From positions 124,001 to 188,000 of the forward strand of contig CAYSRG010000002.1 of assembly GCA_964433555.1 (NCBI GenBank): a stretch of DNA of 64,000 nt, given 5' to 3'. This stretch comes from Stramentimicrobium sp964433555. GTDB lineage: Bacteria > Atribacterota > Phoenicimicrobiia > Phoenicimicrobiales > Stramentimicrobiaceae. Positions 17,394-26,481 of the stretch are shown piece after piece (positions within the stretch are counted from its first letter, which is position 1; every line of letters begins with the position of its first letter). The translations under genes and the position numbers were made by a program. Under the pieces are notes generated by a model, which worked only from the letters and a program-made list of their open reading frames with translations, was not told where the DNA came from and did not search any database.

Positions 17394-18677
17394 CTAAAAT
17401 ATAGTAACGCTAACCTTTTCTCCCTGATATAAACCTTCTTGATTGAGTTTGATAGTAATATATCCATCAGCTTTAGCTAAAGAAGAAATAATTCCAGACT
17501 TACCCAAAATCGGTTCAGCCCACAGTTGGTCATTCTTACTTTTTAGTACTACCCTTACATATTCTTCTCTGCCAGCATCTGAAAAAACATTACTTTCTAG
17601 CAAGGCATCAATTGTTTTTCTTTGTCCAATATGAAGTATTTCACCTTTTAAGTCAAATATTATTTTTTTTACCACATTATCAAAAACCATCATGGCTGAA
17701 ACAGGGTGTCCAGGCAAACCAACAAATAATTTTTGTTTATTTAAAGAAATAATAGTAGGTTTCCCAGGTTTTAAGGCTAAACCGTGAACCAGAATTCCTG
17801 GTGAACCAAGGTTATCCAGGACTTCTAAGGTATAATCTCTAATACCTACTGAACTGCCACCAGAAATTAAGACTAAATCAATTTCCGGGGTATCTAAATA
17901 TTTTTGAAGTACATTTTTCAACATCTTTTCATTATCTTTAATAATGCCAGCATAATAAGGAATACAACCTACTTGCTTAACTGCTGCACCAAGTGTAAAA
18001 GAGTTAATATCACGAACCTGGCCCGGTTCAGGTTTTTGATTTATAGAAATAATTTCATTACCGGTAGAAATAATTGCCACTACTAGTATTTTGAAAACCT
18101 TGATTCTTTCCAAACCCAAGGCTGCCAGCAAGCCAATATCCTGTGGTCTCAAGTAACGACCTTTCTCTAAAACTCTTTCATTTTTCTTGATATCTTCATC
18201 GTCCCGTAATACATTTTCCCAGGGAGCTACTGAACGACTTATTTCAATCATTGTAGGGCTTAAGTCTTCAGTATACTCCAGCATAACTACTGAATCAGCT
18301 CCCTCTGGTAACATCCCTCCAGTTGAAATTCTTGCCGCTTGCCCCTTTTGCAATACATAAGAAGGTTTTTCTGACATCTTTATCTCACCAATCAAATCAA
18401 GATAAGCTGGTAAACTATCGCTTGCTCCATAAGTATCACTAGCCTTAACTGCGTATCCATCCATAGTTGATCTATTAAATCCAGGTATATTCTCAGCTGA
18501 AATAACATTTTCTGCTAACACTCTTCCATAAGCATTGATAAGGTCTATTTGCTCATCACGATTCTTAAAAAATGTGGCAAAATCAAAAGATTGACGAAAA
18601 ATTTTTAGGCTCTCTTCAATTGTTGTGACTTTGAATAGTGGTTGAACCATACAAACATCTGTTATCAGGGGAAGCAT
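17394..18677 (-). CDS. moeA: Molybdopterin molybdenumtransferase MoeA
   Basis: MoeA inserts metal into adenylylated molybdopterin. The 427-residue protein has the family motifs FNRSTMDGYAVKASD near 65, ISTGGMLPEGADSVVMLEYT near 117 and VVAIISTGNEIISINQKPEPGQVRD near 205. ISGGSSVGIRDYTLEVL follows near 270, then LALKPGKPTIISL and LFVGLPGHPVSAMMVFD. It heads the molybdopterin operon and is distinct from the MoeA-PBP fusion 81 nt downstream. Two MoeA types side by side is common where both tungsten and molybdenum enzymes are made. The ATG at 18677 has AGAGGG upstream; an internal ATG at 18650 is possible. Confidence 0.93.
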   Translation of the reverse strand: MLPLITDVCMVQPLFKVTTIEESLKIFRQSFDFATFFKNRDEQIDLINAYGRVLAENVISAENIPGFNRSTMDGYAVKASDTYGASDSLPAYLDLIGEIKMSEKPSYVLQKGQAARISTGGMLPEGADSVVMLEYTEDLSPTMIEISRSVAPWENVLRDDEDIKKNERVLEKGRYLRPQDIGLLAALGLERIKVFKILVVAIISTGNEIISINQKPEPGQVRDINSFTLGAAVKQVGCIPYYAGIIKDNEKMLKNVLQKYLDTPEIDLVLISGGSSVGIRDYTLEVLDNLGSPGILVHGLALKPGKPTIISLNKQKLFVGLPGHPVSAMMVFDNVVKKIIFDLKGEILHIGQRKTIDALLESNVFSDAGREEYVRVVLKSKNDQLWAEPILGKSGIISSLAKADGYITIKLNQEGLYQGEKVSVTIF

Positions 18678-19356
18678 CCCTGAAATCCCTCTCTTGAATA
18701 GTATATAGTATAGCGTATACCGAAATGTTGTGTGTTATAATTTTGGTTATTGTTATATTAAAAAATCCTGTATGAAAATACCGTACAGGATTTTTTTCTT
18801 CTTTCCAATACGGGAGGCTTAAAAATTTCTTAATAAACCTAACGGTTAACTACCATAGAACAGGTCTTTAGGAAAGTTAACTCGAAGAAATATTAAATTG
18901 TATTCAAATTCGCTTTGTTATTATACTTGAAAACCTTAATTATTTCAAAAAAATTGCTCACAAATTATGCTTTTTCTCAAACAGGAATATTTACATATAT
19001 TAGGTAGTTTAACTCCTATTTTTATGGTATATTAATTACCCAAAACATTTATAATCTTCTGAAAATATATTTCTTTGAAATATTATTGTAGGTTAAAATA
19101 GGACTGTGTTTCATTCTGCAGAAGGAGTAACTTTTATACTTGTACATACTTAGCAACGATAATTAATGGCATTGCGTATAGATTTAATAAAAATCAAAAA
19201 GGATTTATTTTAATAGTGAATTTTTTATTTTTCATTTTTTTTCCCGATTTTTCATCCCCTTTTTAAGTAAATCCCTTTTATTATCTGTTTTTACATATGA
19301 CTTCTGGTAAAAAATATTTATTTAGTATGTCAACTATTTAATTTAAATATCTCTTT
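18678..19356. other. Long non-coding gap between moaD and moeA
   Basis: About 680 bp of AT-rich sequence separates two minus-strand units. It must contain the promoter of the moeA operon. A terminator-like hairpin is present at 18760-18796 (separate entry). No ORF with a ribosome site, tRNA, repeat or gene remnant was recognised. The conserved pattern of the molybdenum-cofactor riboswitch was looked for by eye and not found. Confidence 0.6.
18760..18796. terminator. Hairpin terminator upstream of moeA
   Basis: A 13-bp perfect stem (AAAAAATCCTGTA with TACAGGATTTTTT) closes an 11-nt loop and has T-runs on both sides, so it could work in either direction. On the minus strand it would end transcription arriving from moaD/AOR about 80 bp before the moeA ATG, or act as a leader attenuator of the moeA operon. 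Confidence 0.7.
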
Positions 19357-19596
19357 TCACCCTCCACATATCAGAGAGAAAATCTTCACCTCATCACCTT
19401 CGCATAGAGTATAATCTTTATCCTGAGGCGTATTGTTGACCAGAAACACCACGCCTATACTATCCGGAATGGCAAGATAGTCGCTGGTTAATCCTTGCAG
19501 GGTAGCACCTTTCTTTAAAATAATACTGCCGTCTCCCAATATCTTGCCCTTGGCATATTTTTTCAAGATAGTGTAAAGCTTAACCTTTACTTTCAT
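19357..19596 (-). CDS. MoaD/ThiS-family sulfur carrier
   Basis: The 79-residue beta-grasp protein begins MKVKVKLYTILKKYAKG, has FLVNNTPQDKDYTLCEGDEVKIF and ends in CGG. The terminal Gly-Gly is the site where MoaD-type carriers receive sulfur as a thiocarboxylate for the molybdopterin dithiolene. It is 27 nt downstream of an AOR gene, an arrangement often seen for tungstopterin AORs, so a dedicated carrier for the AOR cofactor is likely. No moaE is present in the window. Confidence 0.85.
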   Translation of the reverse strand: MKVKVKLYTILKKYAKGKILGDGSIILKKGATLQGLTSDYLAIPDSIGVVFLVNNTPQDKDYTLCEGDEVKIFSLICGG

Positions 19597-19623
19597 TATT
19601 ATTGATATCCATTTTCTTTTTAC

Positions 19624-21501
19624 TCATACCAGATTTAATCCCAGTTCTCTTAGCTTTTTCTGCTTTGGTATACCAGTCTGGGAATCCCAGCCTCTAGCCT
19701 GGTAGTATTCTTCCAGCATCCCTTCATAATCTTTGATAGCGCATCTATCTTCCTTTTGATATAGACCGAACTGAGGGAGCTTTCGAACTCTTTCATGAAG
19801 AAGATCATTCTTTCTACCCATGCCCTCTCTAATATTGAATAGCCTCTGTAAATTGTTTATCCTTTCCCCAATCCTTATAAGGTCTGCACCATTTACCTGC
19901 CATCCGGTTAAAGCTGATAAGAGTTTGGCATAATGTTCCAAGGTAAGCCCGGCATACATAAAGAATTTACAGACACCCAGAACATCAGGCATAATCAGGC
20001 CATCCTGTAAAGTTTTGGTAATAGTCCCTTTGCCTTCCTCATCCCAGCGATCCAGTTGATTAGGATCCGGAACACCATAGGAGGTCATACCCCAGGTAAC
20101 CTTGCCAGAATCGTAAGCCATACCCTCTAAGGGATGGATATGGCACATTCCCCTGTTGGCAGTGCCATAGGTAACAGCCAGTAATTTGCCGGAACGGGGA
20201 TCATGGGCAGGGCCTTCCAGTCCTTTACCATGCACGGCATATTCTTCTGCTTGGGGTCCAATTTTCTGTGCTGCCCTTGCTACACCATCTGCTAATAGAT
20301 TTCCCAACCCCTCTCTTTGGGCTATTTTATCCACCAGGATGGGCAATACTTCAGGATTACCCCAGGATAAATCTAAACCATCTGCATCTTCTTTTGAGAG
20401 GAGTTTATACTCATAGCATTCCATGGCAAAGGCAATAACAGCACCTGCTGATATGGTATCAATCCCCAATTCATTGCATAGATAGGTGCTATAGATAGCT
20501 GCATCCATATCCTGGTTGAAGACAAAGGCAGTAAAGGCACTGACTGATTCGTATTCTGCCCCTTCATGCTGAGGAGTTTTGAATCTTCCTTCTTCTACTT
20601 TGGCTACCCTACCGCAGGCAATAGGACAACCCTTATAACACATCTTGTTTTTAACAAAATTATGCTTTAGGTAATGATCATAAAGTTTCTCAGCCTTGCC
20701 CCAGCTGTTGGATTGCCAGTTCTTGGTTGGCCAATCTCCGGCTGCATCATTACCAGCCATATCTCCTATAGTACCAAATTGCCTTAAACCTTTAACAAAT
20801 TCACTCTCTTTTAATACCTTTCTTACTTCTTTTAAGGCAATGTTAAAATCTTCTGTCTTTTTAGGCTGCAGTTTGCCTGAACCCTTAACAGCAACAGCAA
20901 TTAGGTTTTTAGATCCCATTACCGCTCCGGCACCTCCTCTTCCGGCAGCTCTATCCTCACTCATGACGGAGGCTATACTGACCAAGTTTTCACCTGCCAT
21001 TCCTATACACATAATAGAGATATCCTGGTCTTGTAGCTCTTCCCGAATGATACTGTGTTTTTCAGAGACCTTCTTACCTAAAAGATGACTGGCATCTTTA
21101 AACTCTATTTTATTATCATGGATAAAGAGATAAACTGGCTGGGTAGATTTGCCTTCTACAATTAAAAAATCATAGCCGGCCTTCTTTAGCTCTGGACCAA
21201 AGTCTCCTCCACAGCGGGATTCACCCCAAGCCTTGGTCAGAGGTGATTTAAAACAGATTTCGATACTACCACCCCCCGGAACCTGATAGGAGGTTAAAGG
21301 TCCAGTGGCAAAGATAATCTTGTTATCCGGGGCTAAAGGGTCAATGCCTTCATTTAATTCTTCATAGAGCACCTTGACTGCATAACCGACACCGCCCAGA
21401 TAATTCTGTAGCACTTTTTCAGGAATCCTCTCCAATTTATAGCTGGTATCACTGAGGGAGATTCGCAATTGATTACTGGCATAGTTTAAAATATTATTCA
21501 T
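19624..21501 (-). CDS. aor: Aldehyde ferredoxin oxidoreductase (tungstopterin)
   Basis: AOR oxidises aldehydes to carboxylic acids with ferredoxin as acceptor, using a tungsten bis-pterin and a [4Fe-4S] cluster. The 625-residue protein has the usual family length and three domains. FATGPLTSYQVPGGGS is near 64, GRGGAGAVMGSKNLIAVAVKG near 187 and cluster Cys at about 288, 292 and 296 (MCYKGCPIACG). The fourth Cys is in DVLGVCKFFMYAG near 517. Spacing of the first pair is CX3C, one longer than in Pyrococcus AOR. Start has AAGGAG. It lies after the TRAP genes and before moaD, at the end of the catabolic locus. Confidence 0.94.
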   Translation of the reverse strand: MNNILNYASNQLRISLSDTSYKLERIPEKVLQNYLGGVGYAVKVLYEELNEGIDPLAPDNKIIFATGPLTSYQVPGGGSIEICFKSPLTKAWGESRCGGDFGPELKKAGYDFLIVEGKSTQPVYLFIHDNKIEFKDASHLLGKKVSEKHSIIREELQDQDISIMCIGMAGENLVSIASVMSEDRAAGRGGAGAVMGSKNLIAVAVKGSGKLQPKKTEDFNIALKEVRKVLKESEFVKGLRQFGTIGDMAGNDAAGDWPTKNWQSNSWGKAEKLYDHYLKHNFVKNKMCYKGCPIACGRVAKVEEGRFKTPQHEGAEYESVSAFTAFVFNQDMDAAIYSTYLCNELGIDTISAGAVIAFAMECYEYKLLSKEDADGLDLSWGNPEVLPILVDKIAQREGLGNLLADGVARAAQKIGPQAEEYAVHGKGLEGPAHDPRSGKLLAVTYGTANRGMCHIHPLEGMAYDSGKVTWGMTSYGVPDPNQLDRWDEEGKGTITKTLQDGLIMPDVLGVCKFFMYAGLTLEHYAKLLSALTGWQVNGADLIRIGERINNLQRLFNIREGMGRKNDLLHERVRKLPQFGLYQKEDRCAIKDYEGMLEEYYQARGWDSQTGIPKQKKLRELGLNLV

Positions 21502-21637
21502 AGTCTTTCTCCTTATTAATTATAAAATATTTTAAACAATAATTTCTAGTAATAATAGTAATGAAATATAATACTCAGATTATTATAATTACCAAAGAAA
21601 ATACACTTTATTTATCAACTATATTTTAAATTTAAAA

Positions 21638-21674
21638 ATTAATAGTGTACTTTAGATAATTTTTTACTATTAAT
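21638..21674. terminator. Weak AT-rich stem-loop after dctM
   Basis: ATTAATAGT and ACTATTAAT pair perfectly around a 19-nt loop, 31 bp downstream of the dctM stop codon. The stem is almost all A-T, so as a terminator it would be weak. Partial readthrough from the TRAP genes into the AOR gene is possible. Confidence 0.3.
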
Positions 21675-21704
21675 AATTAACCTGACCATACGCTATTTTT
21701 TACT

Positions 21705-23027
21705 CTAACCCCCAAATCTTAAAGATGGTAAGTACATTGCAATCTGAGGGAATATCATAACAAGAATCAACGCTATCAATTGAATAATAACAAAGGGAGT
21801 GACAGATTTATAGATTACTTCAGTAGTGATTCCTTCTGGAGCAATCCCTTTCATTAAAAAAAGGTTATAGCCAAATGGTGGGGTAATAAAAGCCATTTGA
21901 CAGTTTATCACATAAAGAACACCAAACCACCTGATATCAAAACCTAATTTTAAAGCAATAGGAATATACACCGGAGCAACAATAATAAGCATTGCTGTAT
22001 CATCTAAAACCATGCCTAAAAATATAAAGCTTATTTGCATTATTATCAAAGTAATCCATTTATTTCCACCAGCAAGGTTCAGCAAGTTTTCTACGCCCTT
22101 AACTGCTCCTACTGCATCAAAAACGGAACTAAAAAAGAAGGCAGCTGTTAGAATCCACATCACCATTGTTGTGGTATGCAAACAATCCTCCATTGATTCT
22201 TCAATAATATTCCAGTTCAATTTCTTATTAATGGCAGCACAAATCATTGCTCCTATTGCTCCAATCGCAGAGGATTCCACCAATGTGATAATACCCATAA
22301 AGAGAGTGCCAAGTACTAATAAAATGAGCAATAAAGCCGGAATAGCCCCTAATGCAGCAACACACTTATCTTTAAGTGTAATTTTCTGATATTCTTCCGA
22401 AGACATAACTTCTGCTAATTCTGGTTTCTTTTTACATATAATTAAAATATAAATAATATATAAAATAGTCAATAAAATACCTGGGCCTATACCTGCAAGC
22501 CATAAATATGCTATAGATGTTCTGGCAATAACTCCATAAAAAATAAATACTACGCTGGGTGGGATTAAAAAACCCAATGAACCTCCAGACATAATAGTGC
22601 CTACTGCCAATTTCTTATCATAGTTTCGTTTTAACATTTCTGGTAAGGCAACTGTAGTTCCAGTTACAGTACCAGCAATATTAGTACCTGACATTGCTGC
22701 AATAATAGCGCACATAATTACGGTTCCAATGGCTAAACTACCACGAATACGCCCTGACCATACATAGATTGCTTGGTATATTCGTTCTGCTACGCCCGAT
22801 TTAGACAAAATTGAACCCATAAAAATAAAAGGAGGAATAGCCAGAAGAGAGTAAAAATCTATAAAAGTAGTACCCTTACTGAAAGGCATAAAAGTAGCTC
22901 CTTCTCCCCATAGAAATAAAGCAACAATGGCTGCAACTGATCCAATAATTATAAAGATTTGCCTTCCCGTCAACAATAATAAGATCATTCCAAGAAACAT
23001 AATCAGTGGTAGAAACAATGTATTCAC
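21705..23027 (-). CDS. dctM: TRAP transporter large permease (DctM family)
   Basis: DctM is the ion-coupled translocating subunit of tripartite periplasmic transporters for carboxylates and related acids. The 440-residue protein has about twelve hydrophobic segments. Signatures include IPPFIFMGSILSKSGVAERI near 62, MSGTNIAGTVTGTTVALPEM near 113, GGSLGFLIPPSVVFI and MVLDDTAMLIIVAPV near 343. Start is GTG after AGGAGG, overlapping the last 4 bp of dctQ, so the two are translationally coupled. Confidence 0.93.
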   Translation of the reverse strand: MNTLFLPLIMFLGMILLLLTGRQIFIIIGSVAAIVALFLWGEGATFMPFSKGTTFIDFYSLLAIPPFIFMGSILSKSGVAERIYQAIYVWSGRIRGSLAIGTVIMCAIIAAMSGTNIAGTVTGTTVALPEMLKRNYDKKLAVGTIMSGGSLGFLIPPSVVFIFYGVIARTSIAYLWLAGIGPGILLTILYIIYILIICKKKPELAEVMSSEEYQKITLKDKCVAALGAIPALLLILLVLGTLFMGIITLVESSAIGAIGAMICAAINKKLNWNIIEESMEDCLHTTTMVMWILTAAFFFSSVFDAVGAVKGVENLLNLAGGNKWITLIIMQISFIFLGMVLDDTAMLIIVAPVYIPIALKLGFDIRWFGVLYVINCQMAFITPPFGYNLFLMKGIAPEGITTEVIYKSVTPFVIIQLIALILVMIFPQIAMYLPSLRFGG

Positions 23028-23578
23028 AACTTAACCTCCTTATTCTTCTTACTACTGCTATTGATTACACTAGGCAACTCTTTATTGAATAAAACAAGAA
23101 TATCTCTTATCAGAATACTAATTGCCTCCATCAGCAATAAAAAAGCTCCAAATGTAATTATTATTTTTATCGGTGCCAGTGGTGGCGCCCAGAGGGAGCG
23201 TGAAACCTCACTATTTCTAATCGAAAATAGAGTGTTACCAATTCCACCTTGAATGAATAAAACCAGATATAATGCTAATAGGGGAAAGGTAGCTATATCT
23301 GCAATCCTCTGTACTTTCCTAGGCCATTTGACATAGAGAAGATCCATTCGAACATGCTCTTCTTTAATAAGAGAATATGCTCCACCCAAAAAAAATAATG
23401 TACCAAACATATAACTACTTAATTCAGCAGCCCAATCAGTCGGAGAGTTGAAGACATACCTTGATATTATTTCATATAGCATTACACCCAAGATAGCAAG
23501 GATAAGATATTTACATATCTTTCCCATCATTATTGAAAATTGATCTATAAGGTTTAGTAATTTTGATAAAAACTTCAA
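23024..23578 (-). CDS. dctQ: TRAP transporter small permease (DctQ family)
   Basis: DctQ is the small four-helix membrane partner of DctM. The 184-residue protein has four predicted membrane helices, with the motif YVFNSPTDWAAELSSYMFGTL near residue 47 and GAYSLIKEEHVRMDLLYVKWP near 68, both diagnostic. It starts at TTG behind a strong GGAGG. It is separated from dctP by 219 bp that contain a large inverted repeat, while it is directly coupled to dctM. Confidence 0.92.
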   Translation of the reverse strand: MKFLSKLLNLIDQFSIMMGKICKYLILAILGVMLYEIISRYVFNSPTDWAAELSSYMFGTLFFLGGAYSLIKEEHVRMDLLYVKWPRKVQRIADIATFPLLALYLVLFIQGGIGNTLFSIRNSEVSRSLWAPPLAPIKIIITFGAFLLLMEAISILIRDILVLFNKELPSVINSSSKKNKEVKL

Positions 23579-23646
23579 TATTTCTGCCTCCTCCGCTTCA
23601 ATTTCTTAGCAACTTATACCAAAATAATTCTTTAAATTATTTTACT

Positions 23647-23722
23647 AAAATTGACTTGCTTCCTCTTTACTTGTATCTTACCGTGATTTCAGTAAAAACG
23701 AAGGGGAAAGCAAGTCAATTTT
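23647..23722. repeat. Long inverted repeat between dctP and dctQ
   Basis: Fifteen-base arms AAAATTGACTTGCTT (23647-23661) and AAGCAAGTCAATTTT (23708-23722) are perfect complements. Pairing continues imperfectly inwards for several more bases. It sits between the binding-protein gene and the permease genes of one transporter. In that place stem-loops commonly stabilise the upstream message or cut readthrough, giving more binding protein than permease. On the plus strand it is followed by a T-run. Confidence 0.75.
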
Positions 23723-23797
23723 TAATATTACTTTTTAAATTACTCTTAAGTATTGTTCTAATAATATAATTATTTTATTAATTTATTCTTATATAGC

Positions 23798-24802
23798 TTA
23801 ATCGCTAATCAATTGATACTCTTTAATGATATTAACGATGCGAGCAGCTCTATCACTTTTTGGTGCTATCTCTTCATCCCAATATTTAAAAGTTAATTCC
23901 CGTAACTGATTCCATTCTTCTGCAGGAATTGTTGTTGTCTCAAAATGCTTTAGGCTCTCCATTTCTCCCTCATAATAATAAGCCATAAGTCTACCACGTA
24001 AATCGTTTAATCCTGTAGTTATAGCCTTCTGCTGACCTGGAGATAGCGAATTCCATAATTTTTCATTCATAATCCAAGGATTAGTAAAAGCACCAGAAAT
24101 AGGATTGGTTAAAAAATAGGGACATACTTCGTACCAGCTGTTTGTATATCCTTCAGTTGCACCTCCCCAAGCAATACCATCTATCATACCTGTCTCAGCT
24201 GACAAATATAAATCATCATATGTCAAGGTCACACTGGTAATGCCAACATCTTTAAAAATGCGGGCAACGTTTGGATCTCCACTTATTTTTAGTCCCTTAA
24301 GATCACTTATCGAATTTAATGGTTTCTTGCTTATAATATTGAGCGGATCACAGATAGTATGTCCCACAACAACAATTCCTCCCAAGGCTGCCCATGATTC
24401 ACTAACAACTTCCTTCATGCCTCTCATTTCCCATAGTGTCAAACACTCCATTGCGTTATCCCACGCAAAGGGAGGAGCAGATTCGAATGCCACTACATCA
24501 ATTGGGGCGCCCATATGTGCTCCCATACATGTTGCCATATCAATAGCCCCTGCCTGTACAGCGGGGATTGTTTGTTGCATAGATGTTAATTCCCCTGCAG
24601 TATAAGCTTTAATCTGTATACTACCCTTATGAATTTCATTAAAATCTTCTTCCCAATCTTTCAGCACATCACCATATTGCACTGGACCCCATAATGTTTG
24701 AGCTTTCAAAATCTTTTCCTGTGCCAATGTTAACGTAATTAAACATCCAAAACACAATACAGTTATTAATAGCAAAATCCATATTTTCTTATTAATATAC
24801 AT
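23798..24802 (-). CDS. dctP: TRAP transporter substrate-binding protein (DctP family)
   Basis: DctP proteins capture the substrate outside the membrane and deliver it to DctQM. The 334-residue product has an N-terminal signal sequence (residues 1-27, ending LTLAQ). Its family core is ISDLKGLKISGDPNVARIF near residue 160, then LYLSAETGMIDGIAWGGATE, which marks the specificity helix. The ATG at 24802 is chosen because GGAGG lies 7 bp before it; an ATG-led extension to 24841 lacks a ribosome site. The ligand cannot be read from sequence. The Arg that usually pairs with a carboxylate in the GLKIR motif is Ser here, so a less typical ligand is possible. Confidence 0.9.
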   Translation of the reverse strand: MYINKKIWILLLITVLCFGCLITLTLAQEKILKAQTLWGPVQYGDVLKDWEEDFNEIHKGSIQIKAYTAGELTSMQQTIPAVQAGAIDMATCMGAHMGAPIDVVAFESAPPFAWDNAMECLTLWEMRGMKEVVSESWAALGGIVVVGHTICDPLNIISKKPLNSISDLKGLKISGDPNVARIFKDVGITSVTLTYDDLYLSAETGMIDGIAWGGATEGYTNSWYEVCPYFLTNPISGAFTNPWIMNEKLWNSLSPGQQKAITTGLNDLRGRLMAYYYEGEMESLKHFETTTIPAEEWNQLRELTFKYWDEEIAPKSDRAARIVNIIKEYQLISD

Positions 24803-25125
24803 ATCAAATCCTCCAAATATTTTATTTATTGAAAATATCATTCTTAATATTATATACTATGATAGTAAATAAAAATGCTAGTTTTAAAATTTACCACTTC
24901 CCTCTAAAGCAACACCTCCTTTCAGTAAGAAATGAAAAAATAGAAAAAATTTTTGTCCAAAGTATGTTTCAGTTTTATTATTCTTTCATTCCATATTGTT
25001 ATTCTAACACTTAGTATTGTCTGAAAATCCTATTTCTAGTAAACTAACTACACAATTTCCTTGGGCTTTAATAATAATTCCTTAAATTCTAAAAGAAATA
25101 CAGTCAGTTTTTATTTATATATGCT
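24803..25125. other. Gap between the E2 gene and dctP
   Basis: This 323-bp AT-rich stretch probably holds the TRAP promoter. The only notable element is the 13-bp palindrome TACTATGATAGTA at 24855-24867, about 53 bp upstream of dctP, a possible operator. A strong AAGGAGG occurs near 24912-24920, but it is followed only by a two-codon reading frame. No gene was recognised. Confidence 0.5.
24855..24867. promoter_or_regulatory. Possible operator palindrome upstream of dctP
   Basis: TACTAT-G-ATAGTA is a perfect palindrome around one central base, placed 53-65 bp before the dctP start codon. The short length and AT-rich setting make chance plausible. No matching regulator is identified. Confidence 0.3.
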
Positions 25126-26424
25126 TTATCGATTAAATATCTGATTTCGAGATATTCCATCACTTAAATTTGACCCTTGCAAATTACTTGAATCTAAAAA
25201 TAAAAGGGGCTGTTCAAAGGCTTCCCGGACATCTTCCATAAACTTAGCAGCAGTTAATCCATCAATAACTCTATGATCATAGGTAAAATAGTAGGTCAGG
25301 ATGGGCCTAATAACAATTTTACCTTCACGAACTACAACTCTGTCTGAAATACCACCAGTCCCGAGAATCGCTGACTCAGGTTGGTTAATTATTGGAGTCT
25401 CAAAACGATATCCTGCTCCACTAAAGGATCCTAAATTAGTAACTGTAAAAGTACCACCGGTTACATCACTAAGTTGTAGCTTTTCTTCTCTTGCTTTTTT
25501 TATAAGTTCTTTTAATTCTATACTTAAAGAAGGTAATGATTTTTTATCTACATCCTTTATCACTGGAACAATTAAACCGTTTTCCAAAGATGTCGCAACT
25601 CCTATATTTATACTATCCCATAACTTTATCTCATTATCTATGAGACTAGCGTTGATAATTCGATGTTTCTTAAGTTGTTTTGCTACTAAATAAACGAATA
25701 AAACTGTATATGTAATCCTTGTGCCAAGAATCTGTTCCTGTGCAAGCATATTTTTACGTAACTTTTTCATCTCTGTCATGTCAATTTCCCCCATAAGTGT
25801 AAGCTGTGCAGAGATGGATAAGCTTCTAACCATGTGTTCGGCTATCTGTTTCCTCATTTGGTTAAGGGGTATTGTTTCTCCTACTTTCCTCCCGTCATAT
25901 AAATCCAGAATTTTTTTCTGCCCATCCTTATCATGAATTAATTTCTCAATATCATTTTTTATTATAATTCCTTCTGGTCCTGTTCCGCTGATAGATGTAA
26001 TATCTATTCCGTATTTCTTAGCAATTCTACGAGCAGCTGGTGAAATTCTTAATCTTTCTTTATCTTCTAAAGAAGATGTGGTTAAAGAGCTATCTTTTTT
26101 CGTTTCTATTTCTATCTTGTTCTCACTTTTAGAAGTTGATTCAACTATTGCTTCAGTTATTTTTTTATTCTTAATTTGCTGATATTCTTCTAAGGTTTCA
26201 GCAACAATACCAATAACTGTCCCTATGGGAACTTCTTGTCCTTCGCTCACTAAAATATGCACATATCCTGATACTTCTGCTTCTATAGTATAATTTATTT
26301 TTTCTGCTTCTATAGTTACAATTTCATTACCCGGTTTAACAGAGTCTCCTTCTTTTATTATCCACTGAGCAACAAGAATAGGCGTGTTAGTCATTCCTCG
26401 TTTAGGTATTTTAATTTCTTTCAT
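25126..26424 (-). CDS. 2-oxoacid/acetoin dehydrogenase E2 (lipoyl acyltransferase)
   Basis: E2 is the lipoyl-bearing core that transfers the acyl group to CoA. The 432-residue protein has an N-terminal lipoyl domain with Lys in TIEAEKINYTIEAE near residue 43. A charged linker follows, then the peripheral-subunit-binding domain RISPAARRIAKKYGIDI near 130. The catalytic domain ends with YYFTYDHRVIDGLTAAKF near 395, which holds the HxxxDG active-site motif. The ATG at 26424, eight bases after AGGAGA, is better than the TTG six bases upstream. With E1alpha, E1beta and the SDR it resembles acetoin dehydrogenase sets. No E3 gene is in the window. Confidence 0.9.
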   Translation of the reverse strand: MKEIKIPKRGMTNTPILVAQWIIKEGDSVKPGNEIVTIEAEKINYTIEAEVSGYVHILVSEGQEVPIGTVIGIVAETLEEYQQIKNKKITEAIVESTSKSENKIEIETKKDSSLTTSSLEDKERLRISPAARRIAKKYGIDITSISGTGPEGIIIKNDIEKLIHDKDGQKKILDLYDGRKVGETIPLNQMRKQIAEHMVRSLSISAQLTLMGEIDMTEMKKLRKNMLAQEQILGTRITYTVLFVYLVAKQLKKHRIINASLIDNEIKLWDSINIGVATSLENGLIVPVIKDVDKKSLPSLSIELKELIKKAREEKLQLSDVTGGTFTVTNLGSFSGAGYRFETPIINQPESAILGTGGISDRVVVREGKIVIRPILTYYFTYDHRVIDGLTAAKFMEDVREAFEQPLLFLDSSNLQGSNLSDGISRNQIFNR

Positions 26425-26481
26425 TAACAACTCTCCTTTTATATGAATTTATAACAATAGTTTCAATTATATTCTTTAATC

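Noticed and set aside
18678..18800. Molybdenum-cofactor riboswitch before moeA
   Set aside because: The hairpin is a simple terminator-like stem. The conserved multi-stem aptamer sequence could not be found on either strand.
24905..24925. Strong AAGGAGG upstream of dctP as a small-gene start
   Set aside because: The following TTG frame stops after two codons, so no peptide of useful length can be made.
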